A stretch of DNA of 64,000 nucleotides from Cercis canadensis (GCA_003255065.1 QAOA01002107.1:1-64000); one strand, 5' to 3'; shown: positions 18,201 to 31,584, numbered from the stretch's first letter. Notes: generated from the letters alone by a model not told the origin. Program-made: numbers and translations.

Positions 18201-21200
18201 ATGATTTAGGGATTATTGCAAAGATTTACAAGTCAAGGGTCTAGGGTTTAAGATTAATGATCTACAGTTTAGAGTATATGGTAAATGGTTCATTGTCTAA
18301 GGTTGACATTTTATGATTTAGGGTTAAGGATTATAGCTCTAGGGTTTAGTTTAAGAGTCTAGGGTTTAGGGTTAAGGCTCTAAGGTTTTGAGTTTAATGA
18401 TTAAGGTTAAGCATCTAGAATTTAGGTTAAGGGTTTAAGTTTTAGGTTTTTAGGTTAAGGATCTAGGATTTAAGGTTTAGAGTCTAAAGTTTACGATTTA
18501 GAATTTAGGGTTTAGTAATTAAAGTTAAGCATTTATAGTTGAGGCTAGGGTTTAAGGTTTAGGGTTTAGGATTTAGAGAATATGGTTAAGTATCTAAGGT
18601 TTAGGTTAAGGGTGTAAGGCCTAAAGTTTAGGGTTTAGGGTTAAGCCAATAGGGTTTAAGATTTAGATATTCAAGTCAAGGGTTTGAGGAATCAAATTTA
18701 AGGTTAAATGTCTAAACTTTAGTATTTAGGGTCTATGGTTTAAAGTTAAGGCTCTAGTTTTTAAGGTTTAGGGATTAGGGTTAAGCAACTAGGGCTTAGG
18801 ATTAGGTTATGGGTATAAGGTCCAGGGTCAGGGTTAAAGGCATAGGGTTTAGGTTTAGGGTCTACAATTTAAGGTTTAAAGTTTAAGTTTTAGGTTTTGA
18901 TTTTAAGGTCTTGGTTTTAGAGTTAAGGGTCTATTGTTTGAGGTTTAAGGTTAAGACTTTACGAATTAGGCTTTTGTGTTTAGGGTGTAAGATTTAGGAT
19001 TTATGGTCTAAGGTTTAAGATTTAGGATCTAATTTGAGAGTTTAAGGTCTAAGATTTAAGGTTTAGTAGCTAGAGTTTTTTTAGGGTATACAATTTAAGG
19101 TTTAAGGATTATAGTTTAAGGTTCGGTTTAGAGTTTAGTTGTTAGGGATAAGCATCTACTGTTGAGCTTAAGGGTCTAGGATTAAAGTTCTAGGGTTTAT
19201 GCTTTATGATTTAGGGATTAGGGATAAGAATTTAGAGTTAATGTTAAAGGTCTAGTGTTTAGGCTATAAGGTGAAGTCTCTAGATTTAGAGTTTAAGGTT
19301 TAAGGTTACAGCTTAAAAATTTAAGATTTAGGGTTAAGAATTAAGGTTAAGTAATTAGGGCTGAGGTTAAAGGTCTAAGGTTTAAGGTTTATGATTTAAG
19401 GTTAAAGATCTAGGATTTAAGGTTTAAGGATTAGGATTAAGCATCTAGAGTTTAGGTTAAAGGTCTAGGATTTGGGTTTTAGGGTTAAGGCTCTAGATTT
19501 AGGGTTTAACATTTAGAAGTTAAGGTTAAACAACTAGGGTTAAGGTTAAGGGTAGGGTAAGTATCTATTGCCATAAAGATTAGGTTAAAGGTTTAAGGAT
19601 TAGGGCCTTGTGTTTAGGATTTAGGACTCCAGGTCTTGAGTTTAAGAAATAGGGTCTAAGGTTAAACATATAAGGTTTAGGTTGAGGGGTTTTAGGTTTC
19701 AAGTTTATGATCTAGGTTTCAAGGTTGAGAGTCAAAGGTTTAGGATTTAGGGTCATTTTTGGGGATTAGGGTTTAAGGTCTAAGTTTTAAGATTTAAGGT
19801 CTAGAGTTTAGTATTTAGGGTTTAGAATTAAGGGTATAGTATTAAGAGTTTAGGGTGTAGGTTTTAGGTCTAGGGTTTAGGATTTAAATTTAGAATTTAG
19901 GGTTATGACTCTAGAGTTTAGGATTTAAGTATTAGGGTTAAGCATCTATGATTGAACTTAAGGGTCTAGGATTTATGATTTAGGGTCTAAGATTTAGTGT
20001 TACGACTCTAAGGTTTAGGATTTAGGATTTAGGAATTAGGGTTAAGCATCTAGAGTTTATGTCTCAAGAGTTTAGGTTTTACGATTAGGGTTAAGGGTTT
20101 AAGGTCTAGGGTTTAGGGTTAAGTATCTAGAATTTAGGTTAAGGATCTAAGGTTTAAGATTGAGGGCCTTCAATTTAAGGTTTAGGGTTAAGAGTTTAGG
20201 GCCTAAGTCTTAAGGGTCAAGGGTCTAATATTTATGATTTACAGATTAAGGTTAAAGGTTTAGGATGATTTAGGGTCTAAGATTTAGTGTTAAGACTCTA
20301 AGGTTTAGGATATAGGAATTAGGAATTAGGGTTAAGCATCTAGAGTTTATGTCTCAAGAGTTTAGGTTTTGTGATTAGGGTTAAGGGTTTAAGGTCTAGG
20401 GTTTAGGGTTAAGTATCTAGAATTTAGGTTAAGGATCTAAGGTTTAAGATTTAGGGCCTTCAATTTAAGGTTTAGGGTTAAGGGTTTAGGGCCTAAGTCT
20501 TAAGGGTCAAGGGTGTAGAATTTAGTGTTAAGGGTCTAATATTTATGATTTAGAGATTAAGGTTAAAGGTTTAGGTTTAGTGTTAAGGTTAAAACTCAAG
20601 GGATTATGGCTTCTTGTTTGATGTTAAGTGTCAAGGGTTTAGGGTTTTATTTTTAGTGTTAAACATCAAAAGTTTAGGGTTTAATGTTTAGGTTTAAGAA
20701 CTTAAAGCTTTAGGGTTTAACATCTAAGGTGTATAGTTTAGGGCCAAGGGTGAGTGGTCATGAGTTTAGGGTTTATGGTTAAGAGTCTCTAATTTAAGGT
20801 TTAGTGTCTAAGGTTTAGTTATGAATGTTAAAGGTTAAGAGTTTAAGTTAAGGGCCTAAGTGTTAGGGCTTATGATCTATAGTTTTGGGTTTATTATCTA
20901 TGATTTAGAGTGAAGGAATTAAGGTTTAGTCATTAGAGTTTAGGGTTTAAGGTCTAGGGTTTAAGATTTATGAATTAGTGTTAACCATCTAAGGCTTCAA
21001 ATTAGGTTAAGGATCTAGGGTTTAGTAGGATTTAGGGTTTATTGCCTAGGGTTTTGGATTTAAAGTTACAAGTCATAAGTTTAAGGTATAGGGTCTATGA
21101 TTCAACATCTAGGATTTAGGGAATAAGTTAAAGGTATATAGTTTAGGGTTTTGGATCTATGGTTTAAGGATTAAGGCTTTGGATCTAGATTTTAGGATTT

Positions 21201-24200
21201 AACGTATAGGGCCTATAGTTCAACATCTAAGATTTAGGGAATAGGTTAAAGGTATATAGTTTAGGACTTTGGATCTAGGGTTTAAGGATTAAGGCTTTGG
21301 ATTTAGGTTTTAGGGTTTAGAATTTAAGGATTACGGCTTTGTTTTTAAAGTTTAGGGTTTATAGTTTAAGATTTAAGGTTATGGCTCTAGGGTTAAGGGT
21401 TTATGATTCAACATCTAGGGTTGAGGTTATGGGTCTAGGATTTAGGGTTTAAGGTTTACAGATTAGGGTTAAGCATATATAATTTAGGGTTAAGGGTCAA
21501 GGGTGTAAGATTTAAGGTTAGAGTCTATAGTTTAAGGTTTATGGATTAAGGATTGAGGTTAAGCAATTAAGGCTTAGGAATAGGTTAAGGGTCTAGGATA
21601 TATAATTTAGGGTTTAGGATATATGGTTTAAAGCTTAAAGTTTAGTACCTAGGGTTTATGACTTAGGGTTACGAGTCTTAAGTTTAGGTTGTAGGTTCTA
21701 GGGTTTAGGTTAAGGGTCTATGATCTAGGATTTAGGATCTAAGATTTAGTGTTCAAGATTTAGGTTAAAGGTCTAGGATTTAGAGCTTAGGATAAAGGGT
21801 TTAGGGTCTAAGGTTTAGGTTTAAGCCTATGGGGTCTAGGTTTTAGGATTTAGGATTATGGCTCAAGAGTTTAAGGTATAGGGTCTAGGGTTAAGCATTT
21901 AGGATTTAGGTGTAGGGTCTAGGTTTTTGGCTTTAGAATCTTGGTTTTAAGTTTGAAGGTCAAGGGTTTGGAGTTTAGGGATTATTATTTAGGGTCTAGT
22001 ATCTAAGGTTTAAAGCATAAGATTTTGGGTTAAGGTTCTAGAGTTTAGGGTTTAGAGTCTAAATTTTAGGATATAATGTTTAGGGTTTAAGATTTAGTGT
22101 TTATAATTTAATGTTTAGGATTACCTCTAGGGTTTATGGTTAAGTGTTTAAGGTTAAGCATCTAAGGTTGAGGTTGAGGTTCTAGGTGGCTTAGGGTTTA
22201 AGGTTAAAGCTCTAGGATTTAAGGTTTTGGGATTAAAGTTAAGCATCTATAGTTTAGGTTAAGGGTCATAGGTGTAAGGTTAAGGGTTAAGGATATAAAG
22301 CTTAGGGTTTAGGGTCTAGGGTTAAAGGCTAGGGTTCATGTTAAAAGTATAGGAATTTAGAGTATAGAGACTATGCTTTAGGGTTTAAGATTTATGATTA
22401 AGGGTCATGAGTTTAGGGTATATAGTCAAGAAGTTAAGGTTAAGTATCTAGTGTTTAGTTTAAGGCTAAATGGCTTATTAGGGTCTAAAGATTAAGGTTA
22501 AGTGTTTAGAATTTAGGGTTTAATTTCTAGGGTTAGTGGTATAGATTTTACGATGTAAGGTCTATGGTTTATGGTTTCGTGTTTCAAGTTTAGGTGGTTT
22601 AAGGTCTACAATTTAGGTTTTAGTATCTACGGTTAAAGGGTTGGGTTTTATGTTAATGGTCTAGGGTTTAGGACTTAGGATCTAGCAATTAGTGTGAAGG
22701 ATGAAAGGTCTAAGGATTAGGGTTAAAGGCCTAAGGTTTAGGTAAAAGGTGTAAGGTTCATAGTTTTAGGTATACAATTTAAGATTTAGGGTTCAAGTTT
22801 TAAGGCATAGGGTTTAGCATGAAGGTTTACTGACTAAATTTATAATTTAGAGTTTAGGGTTTAGTTTTTAGGGCTAAGGGTCTATGATTTAGCATTTAGT
22901 TTTTAGGGTTAGGGGTCTAGGATTAAGGGTCTAAGATTAGGGGTCAAGGATTTAAGGTTCAAGGTCTAAGGTTTAGATTCTAAGATTTAGGATTTAGAGT
23001 TTAAAGGTTAGGATCTAGAATTTAAGGTGTTTTGTCTAGGGTTTAAAGGCTTAGGGTTTAATTAACAATCTAAGGTTTAACGTTTAGTATCTAGGGTCTA
23101 GTATCTAAGTTATAGAAATTAAGGTTTAGTATTTAGAGTCTAATATTTAAGGTCTTGGTTTTAGAGTATAAGGTGTAGGATTTAAAGTTTAGCGTTTACT
23201 ATCTAGGGTTAAAATTTGGGATTATGGGTCAAGAGTTTTAAGGTACAGGGTCTAAGGTTAAGCATCTAAGATTTAGGTTTGGTCTAAGATTTTGGACTTA
23301 GGATCCTGGTCTTGAGGGTCAAGAGTTTAGAATTTAAGATTTAGGGTTATATTTAGGGTTTAAGATTTCAAGTTAAGGTTCTAGGATTTAGGAACTAAGT
23401 TTTAAGGTATAGTGTCTAGGACTTAGAGTTTATAGTTAATAGTTTAACGTTTAGGATTGTGGTACTAGGGTTTAGGGTTTAGGGTTTAGGGTAAAAGATC
23501 TAAGATTAAGGTTTTAAGGTTTAGGATCCAGGTGGTTTAAGATTTAGGGTTAAGGCTCTAAAGTCTAGGGTTTTAGGATTAAAATTAAGCATCCAGAATT
23601 TAGGTTAAGGGTCTAGGGTGTATGGTTTAGAGTTAAGGATCTAGGGTTTAGAATTTAGGATTAAAGGCCTAGGGTTCATATTAAGAGTCTAGGGTTTAGA
23701 GTTTTGAGATTATGATTTAGAGTTTAGGATTTACAATTAAAGGTCATGAGTTTAAGGTATTAGGTCAATTGTTTTGTGTTAAGCATCTTTAGATAAAGGG
23801 TATATAGTTTTGTAAGGTCTAGGATTTAGTTTTTATGGTTGTATCTAGGGTTTATGATATATGTTTTATAATTTAGGGTTTAAGGTTTTGAGTTTGGGTT
23901 TAGTGTCTACGATTAAGGGCTTAGAGTTTACATTAAAGGTCTAGGATTTAGGGCTTAGGATCTAGCATTTAGGTTTAAGGATGAAGAGTCTAGGGATTAG
24001 GGTAAAGGGCCCAGGGTTTAGGTTGAAGGTGTAGGGTTTATAGTTTAGGGCATACAATTTAAGGTTTAGGATTCAAGTTTTAAGCTATAAGGTTTAGGAA
24101 TAAAAGTTTAGTCTCTAGGATTTATGATTTAGATTTTAGGATTAGGAGTCTGAGGGTTAGTTTCTAGGATTTAAGGTTAGGGGTCAAGAATGTAAGATAT

Positions 24201-25340
24201 AGGATTTAGGGTAAAGGGTTTATGTTTTCAATTAAAGGTCCATGTTTTAGGGTTTAGGATTTAAGATTTAGGATATAGAGTTTAAAGGTTAGGGTATAAG
24301 GTTTAAGGTTTAGTTTTAAAGGCTTAAGGTTTAATTAATAATCTAAGGTTTATGGTTTAGTGTCTAAGTTCTAGGACTTAAGGTTTAGAGTTTAAGATTT
24401 AGGGTCTTAGTTTTAGAGTATAGGCCACAGGGTTTAGGGTTTAAGGTTTAGTGTCTATAACTGAGAGTTTAGCATTTCATGTTGAGTGCTAAACATTGAG
24501 AGTTTAGAGTCTAGGGTTTAGGGTTTCAATTTTAGTGTTAAACATCGAGTTAAGGGTTTAGGGTCTAGGCTTAATGGGTTAGTGTCTAGGGTGTATCATT
24601 TAGGGCCCAAGGTTAATGGTTAGCCTTTAGGATTTAGGGTCTAGGATTTCCATTAAGGGTCTAAGCATTAGGGCTTATAATATAAGGCTTAGGCATAAGG
24701 GTCAAGAGTTTAAATTTAATGTTTAATATCTAGGGTTTAGGATTAAGGGTTTAATGTTAAGCTAGTCAGGTTGGATTAGGGTTAAACATCTAGGGTTTAA
24801 GATTAGGTTAAAGGTCTAGAGTTTAGGGTCTATTATTTAAAGACTAGATTTATTGTCTAGGGTTTTAAATTTAGGGTTATGAGTTTAAGGTATAAAGCTT
24901 AAGGTTCATCATCTAAGGTTTATGAATTAGGTTAAAAGGTCTATGGTTTAGGGCTTTGGTTCTAAGGTTTAAAGATAAGGGTTTAAGGTTAAATATCTAA
25001 GATTGGCGTTAAGAGTCTAGGATTTAGGGTTCAAGATGTAGGGTTAAGAATCTAAAATTTAGGGTTAAGCATCTAGGGTTTAGATTAAAGGTCTAGATTT
25101 ATGGTTAAGGGTCAAGGGTCAAGAGTGTAGGGTTTAAGGTTTAAGTTATAAGGTCTATGGTTTAGAGTTTAAGTTTAAAAGTTTAGGGTACAAGATTAAG
25201 GGTTAAGCATTTAGAGTTTAGTGTTTAAATTTAGGGTTTAAGGTTTAAGAAATAAGGTTAAAAAACTAGGGCTTAAGATTAAGGGTCTAAGGTTTAGGGT
25301 TTAGTATCAAGGGTTTATGATTTAAGGTTACAAGTCTTGA
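18201..25340 (+). repeat. Telomere-like block C, unit 1
   Basis: About 7.1 kb of degenerate TTTAGGG text, collinear with 31955-39053, 46665-53140 and 60396-64000. It contains the recurring phrase TTAAGCATCTAG at irregular spacing and a unit-specific 290-bp tandem duplication at 19981-20560. No gene is visible. Confidence 0.9.
19981..20560 (+). repeat. 290-bp tandem duplication found only in unit 1
   Basis: The phrase tagggtctaagatttagtgt begins at 19981 and 20271, with matching continuation through ggccttcaatttaaggttta. Units 2-4 have one copy at this place. Confidence 0.8.
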
Positions 25341-26059
25341 NNNNNNNNNNNNNNNNNNNNNNNNNNNNNNNNNNNNNNNNNNNNNNNNNNNNNNNNNNNN
25401 NNNNNNNNNNNNNNNNNNNNNNNNNNNNNNNNNNNNNNNNNNNNNNNNNNNNNNNNNNNNNNNNNNNNNNNNNNNNNNNNNNNNNNNNNNNNNNNNNNNN
25501 NNNNNNNNNNNNNNNNNNNNNNNNNNNNNNNNNNNNNNNNNNNNNNNNNNNNNNNNNNNNNNNNNNNNNNNNNNNNNNNNNNNNNNNNNNNNNNNNNNNN
25601 NNNNNNNNNNNNNNNNNNNNNNNNNNNNNNNNNNNNNNNNNNNNNNNNNNNNNNNNNNNNNNNNNNNNNNNNNNNNNNNNNNNNNNNNNNNNNNNNNNNN
25701 NNNNNNNNNNNNNNNNNNNNNNNNNNNNNNNNNNNNNNNNNNNNNNNNNNNNNNNNNNNNNNNNNNNNNNNNNNNNNNNNNNNNNNNNNNNNNNNNNNNN
25801 NNNNNNNNNNNNNNNNNNNNNNNNNNNNNNNNNNNNNNNNNNNNNNNNNNNNNNNNNNNNNNNNNNNNNNNNNNNNNNNNNNNNNNNNNNNNNNNNNNNN
25901 NNNNNNNNNNNNNNNNNNNNNNNNNNNNNNNNNNNNNNNNNNNNNNNNNNNNNNNNNNNNNNNNNNNNNNNNNNNNNNNNNNNNNNNNNNNNNNNNNNNN
26001 NNNNNNNNNNNNNNNNNNNNNNNNNNNNNNNNNNNNNNNNNNNNNNNNNNNNNNNNNNN
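25341..26059. other. Assembly gap, 719 N
   Basis: All N. By comparison with unit 3 (39053 to about 40560) the missing sequence should be about 1.5 kb, so the gap size is probably too small. Long 'ORFs' across the N run are artefacts. Confidence 0.95.
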
Positions 26060-26282
26060 AATCAACTTTGAGTTTAGTGTCTAAGGTTAAAAGCCCAACT
26101 AACACTGGTAGTTTGCAAAAGGTAGGTTCCATTCAAGGCCTCTATTGAATTTTTGGAATTATAAAAATTCTCCTATTCAATCAGTGCACAACCTTAAAAT
26201 CAAATAATTATAGTAATTACTTGAACATCAATCAAAATATTTATATGATCAAGTTACTAATAAAGACTAGACTATCTAAATT
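26060..26282 (-). pseudogene. Y14-like RRM exon fragment, type A copy 2 (truncated by gap)
   Basis: Near-identical to 12145-12343, with the exon at about 26087-26192 on minus. The gap-side 25 bp differs from copy 1: telomere-like agtttagtgtctaaggtt replaces the expected sequence, so the gap edge may be misassembled or rearranged. Confidence 0.7.
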
Positions 26283-26847
26283 TTAGTTTAGGGATTAGTC
26301 TTAAGCATCTAGGGTTTAAGGTTATGGGTCAATGGCTTAGAGTTTAGTATTAAGGGTCTAGGATTTAGGATATAAGATCAATGGTTTAGGGTTGACATTT
26401 TATAAAGTAGGGTTTAGGATTGTAGCTCTAAGGTTAAGCTTAGAACTTAGGATTTAGGGTTTAATGTTAAGGCTCTAAAGTTTAGGGTTTAATGATTAGG
26501 ATTAAGCATCTAGAGTTTAGGTTAAGGGTTTAGGTTTTTGGGTTAATGCTCTATGATTTAAGGTTTAGAGTTTAGAGTTTAAAGTTTAAGATTTAATATT
26601 TAGAATTAGGGTTAAGCATTTATAATTGAGGCTAAAGTTTAAGGTTTAGGGTCAAGGATCTAGGGTTAAGGATTATGGTTAAGTATCTAAGGTTTAGATT
26701 AAGGCTGTAGGGCCTAAGGTTTAGGATTTAGGGTTCAAAATTTAAGGTTAAGGGCCAAGGCAATAGGGTTTAGAGATTTAGGTTAAGGGTCCATAGTTTA
26801 AGGTTTAGGGAATTAAATTTAAGGTTAAACATCTAGAGTTTAGCATT
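26283..26847 (+). repeat. Telomere-like sequence before mutator copy 2
   Basis: Matches 12344-12898 almost base for base. It ends in TTTAGCATT (26839-26847), the left target duplicate with one substitution. Confidence 0.88.
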
Positions 26848-27200
26848 GAGTAAAACCCCTTTTTGGTCCTTGAAAGATTGCTTCGGTGACACTTTAGTCC
26901 TACAATTATTTTTACCAACACTTTAGTCCCTGAAAGATCATTCCGTCCACCATTTTAGTCCTCCGCTAGGGTTTGCTAGTGGGACTTAACAAAAAATGTC
27001 ATGTGGCACGTTAAGTGCTGACGTGTCCGTTATGTGCTGATGTGGCACATTAAAAAAAAATTTTAAAAATCCTTCCTCTCTCATTTCTCTCTCTCTCTCC
27101 TCTCTCTTCCCCGTCTCCTCTACACCTTTCTCGCTTCAACTTAGGTAAGAGAAAGACTAGCCAAACTAGTTCCAGTCGTGAGCTAGCAGTCATAGTGCAA

Positions 27201-27537
27201 TTACTCAGGGGTAGCAGGTGCTTCATCTTCCTCTTGTTGCTTGGCCTCCTCAAGTCCTCTGTAGTTTTCCCTTATTATTGGCAAGAATGACAATGTCAAC
27301 ATAACGCATTGGAGAATCAGTGTCACAGAAAGCAATAGTTGGTATATTTCCAAGAGCAACTTCCTTAATGGGCTGTAATCAAATAAATACAGTAAGGAGT
27401 GTGCCTTCCTGCAATTGGATAGGCGCCAGTGTACTGAGCAAACTTAAGAACAACTCTCTGACCATAAGGCCTGGCTGTACTGAAGCTTTTCCTATGTTTT
27501 ACCGAGGTTGATAATGTAAATGTCACTCTTCACGTGG
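27201..27537 (-). pseudogene. Ribosomal protein SA (uS2) gene fragments, copy 2
   Basis: Same three-part structure as copy 1: the same Trp-to-stop change, the same intron acceptor remnant and the same terminal TAA (27201-27203). There are scattered substitutions, for example ggcgccagtg for ggttccagtg. The + ORF at 27320-27511 is a shadow. Confidence 0.85.
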
Positions 27538-27760
27538 AGTGCATGCCCAAGTACCTCTTCACCGAGTTGACTCGGTATAAGTTACATATACCCATTTTCT
27601 TCATCACCGAGTTGACTCAATTACATGTACCTCTTCATTTTCACCATGCACCAGTCACCCTTCACGTTCTCCTAAGCCAAGAAGATCTCATTATATGCTA
27701 AGTTCATGGACTAAGTCCACCCAAGGGGGAGAGTACTCTGCTAATAAGTATGAGGATGGC
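27538..27760. other. Unidentified mutator segment with ACCGAGTTGACTC motifs, copy 2
   Basis: Counterpart of 13588-13808, with both ACCGAGTTGACTC motifs and the terminal caagggggagag run retained. Confidence 0.5.
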
Positions 27761-28132
27761 GGAGAGAGAGAAAGAGATATGAGAGTGAGAGGGAGATATG
27801 GCGAAGAGAGAGAGATGAGAGTGAGAGGGAGATGGTGGACAGAAAGAGAGATAAGAGTGAGACAAAGATGGAGGAGAGAGAGAGAGATGGCAGAGAAAAA
27901 GAGAGATAAGAGATAGAGGAGAGAGAGAGAGATGAGAATGAAAGGGAGATGGCAAAGAGAAAAAGAGATAAGAGTGAGAGAGAGATGGAGGAGAAAGAGA
28001 TGAGAGTGAGAGGGAGATGGTGGAGAGAAAGAGAGATGAGAGTGAGACGGAGATGGAGATGGAGCAGAGAGAGAGATGAAAATGAGAGAGAGATAAGAGT
28101 GGGAGGGAGAGAGAGAGAAAAGAGATAGGAGG
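27761..28132 (+). repeat. GA-rich minisatellite, copy 2
   Basis: Purine-rich imperfect 34-38 bp units as in copy 1, with small length differences. Confidence 0.85.
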
Positions 28133-28355
28133 GATTTTTTTAAAATTTTTTAATGTGTCACATCAACACATAACGGACACGTCAGCACTTAACATGCCAC
28201 ATGACATTTTCTGTTAAGTCCCACTAATAGACCCTAGCAGATGACTAAAATGGCTGACAAAATGATCTTTCAGGGACTAAAGTGTCAGTAAAAATGATTG
28301 GAGGACTAAAGTGTCACTGAAGCAATCTTTCAAGGACCAAAAAGGGATTTTACTC

Positions 28356-31300
28356 TTTAGTATTTAGGGTCAATAGTTTAGGGTTACAGCTCTATGGTTT
28401 AGAGTTTAGGAATTAGGATTAATTAACTAAGGCTTAAGATTAGGTTATGGGTATAAGGGCATAGGGTTTAGGTTAAAATATAGAGTTTAGGTTTGAGGTT
28501 GATGATTTAGGGTTTAAGGTTTAGGTTTTAGGTTTTGGTTTTAGGGTCTATGATTTAGAGTTAAGGGTCTAAAAGGTTTAAGGTTAAGACTTTACAGATT
28601 AGGCTTTAGTGTTAAGAGTTGAGGGTTTAGTATTTAGGGTTTATGGTATAAGGTCTAAGGATTGAGGTTTAACCTATAAGGTTTAGGATTTAGGTATTCA
28701 TGTTAAGGATCTAGGGTTAAATTTTGGCTAAGGGTCTAAGATTTATAGTTTAAGATTTAGGATCTATGCTATAGGGTTTATGGTTCATGATATAGGACTT
28801 AGTGTATAGGGTCTGAGGTTTAAGTTTAGCATCTAGGATTTATGTTAAACGTATAGGCTTCTTATTTAGGGTTTAATGTTGAAGGTTTAGGGTTTGATGT
28901 TTAAGGTTAAGGGTCAATGGTTATAGGTTTATGTTTAGGGTGAAGGGTCCAAAGTTTAGGGTTTAGTATTTTGTTTGTAGAATTTAAGGTCTAGGATTAT
29001 GAGTATAGGGTTTAGGGATAAAGGTCTATAGTTTAGAATTTGGGGCTTATGGTTAAGAATTAAGCATTTAGAATTTAAGGTTTAGGTTTATAGTCTATTA
29101 TTTATCATTTAAGGTTTAAGGCCCGGGGTTAAATTCTATGATTTAGGGTTTACAGTTTAGTGTTAGCATCTATAATTTAGGTTGAGTTTAGGGTTTTAGG
29201 TTTTGGATGTAGGTTTTAAGGTTTCATGTTTGAGGTTAAAGATCAAGGATTTAGGGTTAAAGGTCTATGGTTTAGCATTTATGATCTAGGGTTACGAGTC
29301 ATGAATTTAATGTATAAGGTTTAAGGTTTAAGTTAAGCATCTAGAGTTTAAGTTAAAGGTCTAGGGTTTCAAGTTAAGGCACTAGCATTTAGTGTCTACG
29401 AATTAAGTTATGGGTTTAGAGTGTATGATTTAAGGTTTAGGGACTATGATTTAAGATTTAGGGTTTATTGTTTAGGTTTTTGAATTTAGGGTTATGGGTC
29501 ATCAATTTAAGATATAGAATCTAGTGATATGCATCTATAGTATATTTTAAGGGTCTAGGCTTTAGGGTTTATGATTTATGGTTTATAATTTAGGGTTTAA
29601 GGTTACGACTCAACGGTTTAAGGTTTAGGTATTAGGGATAAGCATCTACGGTTGAGCTTAGGGGTCTAGGGTTTAGGGTTAAGGCTTTAGGGTTTACAAT
29701 TTAAGAATTAAGGTTAAGCATCTAGAGTTTAGGTTGAAGGTCTAGGGTTTTGAGTTAAGGATCTAAGTTTTAGGATTAAAGGTCAAGGGTTTAGACTTTA
29801 GGGTGTTAGGTTTAAGGTTATGTCTAGGGTTTATGATTTATCATCTAGGGTTTAGGATTCATGATTAAGATTGTAGAGTTTAGGGTTTAAGGATTATCTA
29901 AGGTTAAGGTTAAAGGTCTAGGGTTTATGGTTTAAGATTTAGAGTCTAGGGTTTAGGATTAAAGCTCTAGGGTGGATTATTGCTATGCATCTAGGCTTTA
30001 GGTTAAGGTTATATGGCTTAAGGTTAGGGATCAAGGGTGTAGGGTTTAGGGGTAAGGGTCTAAGGTTTAGGATTTAAGCTTTAGTGTCTAGGGTTCAAGA
30101 TTTAGTGCTAGGATATAGGGTCTAGAGTTTAAGGTTTAGATTTTAGGGCCTAGGTTTTAGGGATTAAGGTTTTGGGTTGAGACTTTTGGATTTAAGGTCT
30201 AGCGTTTATGATTTAGGGTTAGGTTTTAGAGTTATGACTCTTAGGTTTAAGGTTTAGGCTTTTGGGATTAAGGTTAAGTACCTATGATTTAGGTTAAGGT
30301 TTAGCGTTTTATGTTTAAGATCTAGGTATTAGGATTGAGGGTTAAGCATCAAGAGTTTAAGATTTACAATCTAGGTTAAGGGCCTAGGATTTAAGGTTTA
30401 GTATCTAGGTTTAGGAATTAAGGTCCAGGTTTTAAGGTTTAGATATTATGTCTAAGCTCTATGATTTACGATTTACATTTTAGTATTTCATGTTTAAGGT
30501 TATGGCTCTAGGGGTTAGGTATTAGAGTTTTTGGATTAAGGTTAAGCATCTAGAATTTTGGTTAAGGGTTTAAAGTTTATGGTTTAGGGATTAGTGCTAA
30601 CCATCTAGGGTTTAAGGTTAAGGATCAAGGGCATAGGGTTTATAGTTAAGGGTCTAGGGTTTACTTTTCAAGGTTTAGGGTTTATGGTCTAGGTTTAGAG
30701 TCTATGGTTAAGGATTTAACATTTTAAGTCATGATTTTAAGTTATAGGGTTTAGGTTAAGGGTCTAGGGTTTCGAGTTTAGGATATAGGTTTTAAGGTTG
30801 GAGTTTAAGAGTTTAGCATTTATGATTTTATGTATAACATTAATGGTCTAAGGTTTAGGGTTTAGGGTTTAAAGTCTAAGGTTAAGGGCTTATAGTTTTG
30901 GGTTTAGTATCTGGGGTTTTGGTTTTAGGGCCTAGATTTTTTAGTATAGGGATTAAGGTCTAGGGTTTAAGATTTATGTTTATGGATCTAGGGTTTAAGG
31001 TTTACGATCTTGGGGTTAGGGTTTATGGTCTAACGTTTATTGTTTACATATTAGGTTATAGCATTATAACTTTAGGGTTCAAGATTTAGAGTTTTAGGAC
31101 TAAGGTTAAGCATCTAGAGTTAAGCTTAAGGGACTAGAGTTTAAGGTTTAGGGTTAAGGCTATGGTTTACAATTTTGTGCTAAGCATATAAGGTTTCAGG
31201 ATAAAGGTTAAGGGTCTAGGGTTTAGGGATTAGGTACTACAATTTATGGTTTAAGGTTAGTGTTGATTTTAGAATTTATGATTAAGGGTCATAAGTTTAG

Positions 31301-31584
31301 GGTATAGGGTCTAGGGTTTAAGGTTAAGCATCTAGGATTTAGGTGAAGGGTATAGGGCTTTGGGTTTAGGATGCAGTGTTTAGAATTAAAGGACAAGGGT
31401 TTAAGGATTTGTGTCTAGGTTTTATGATTTAAAGTTTATGTCTAGAAATTAAGGTTTAAGGTTGAGGCTCTATAGTTTAAGGAGGCTTTAAAGTTTACGA
31501 TAAGATTTACAATTCAGGATTTAGGCTTAAGGCTATAAGGTTAGGGTTTAAAAATAAAGGTTAAGCATATAGGGTTAAGGTTAA
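28356..31584 (+). repeat. Telomere-like block B, unit 2
   Basis: Collinear with 14413-17830 but without the 187-bp duplication. No gene. Confidence 0.9.

Larger units (their letters stand above)
26848..28355. mobile_element. Non-autonomous Mutator-like element, copy 2
   Basis: Same ends, TIRs and cargo as copy 1. The right target duplicate is TTTAGTATT at 28356-28364. Its identical position in the satellite unit shows it was copied with the unit, not inserted anew. Confidence 0.9.

Noticed and set aside
17997-18209. Plus-strand 70-aa ORF repeated at 31751, 46459 and 60192
   Set aside because: Antisense shadow of the minus-strand Y14-like exon. Its conservation is explained by the recent amplification of the unit.
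25287-26132. Long ORFs across N runs, also at 53135-54150
   Set aside because: Translations of N only; artefacts of assembly gaps.
27320-27511. Plus ORF (63 aa) repeated at 41749
   Set aside because: Shadow opposite the ribosomal protein SA fragment, which reads clearly on minus.
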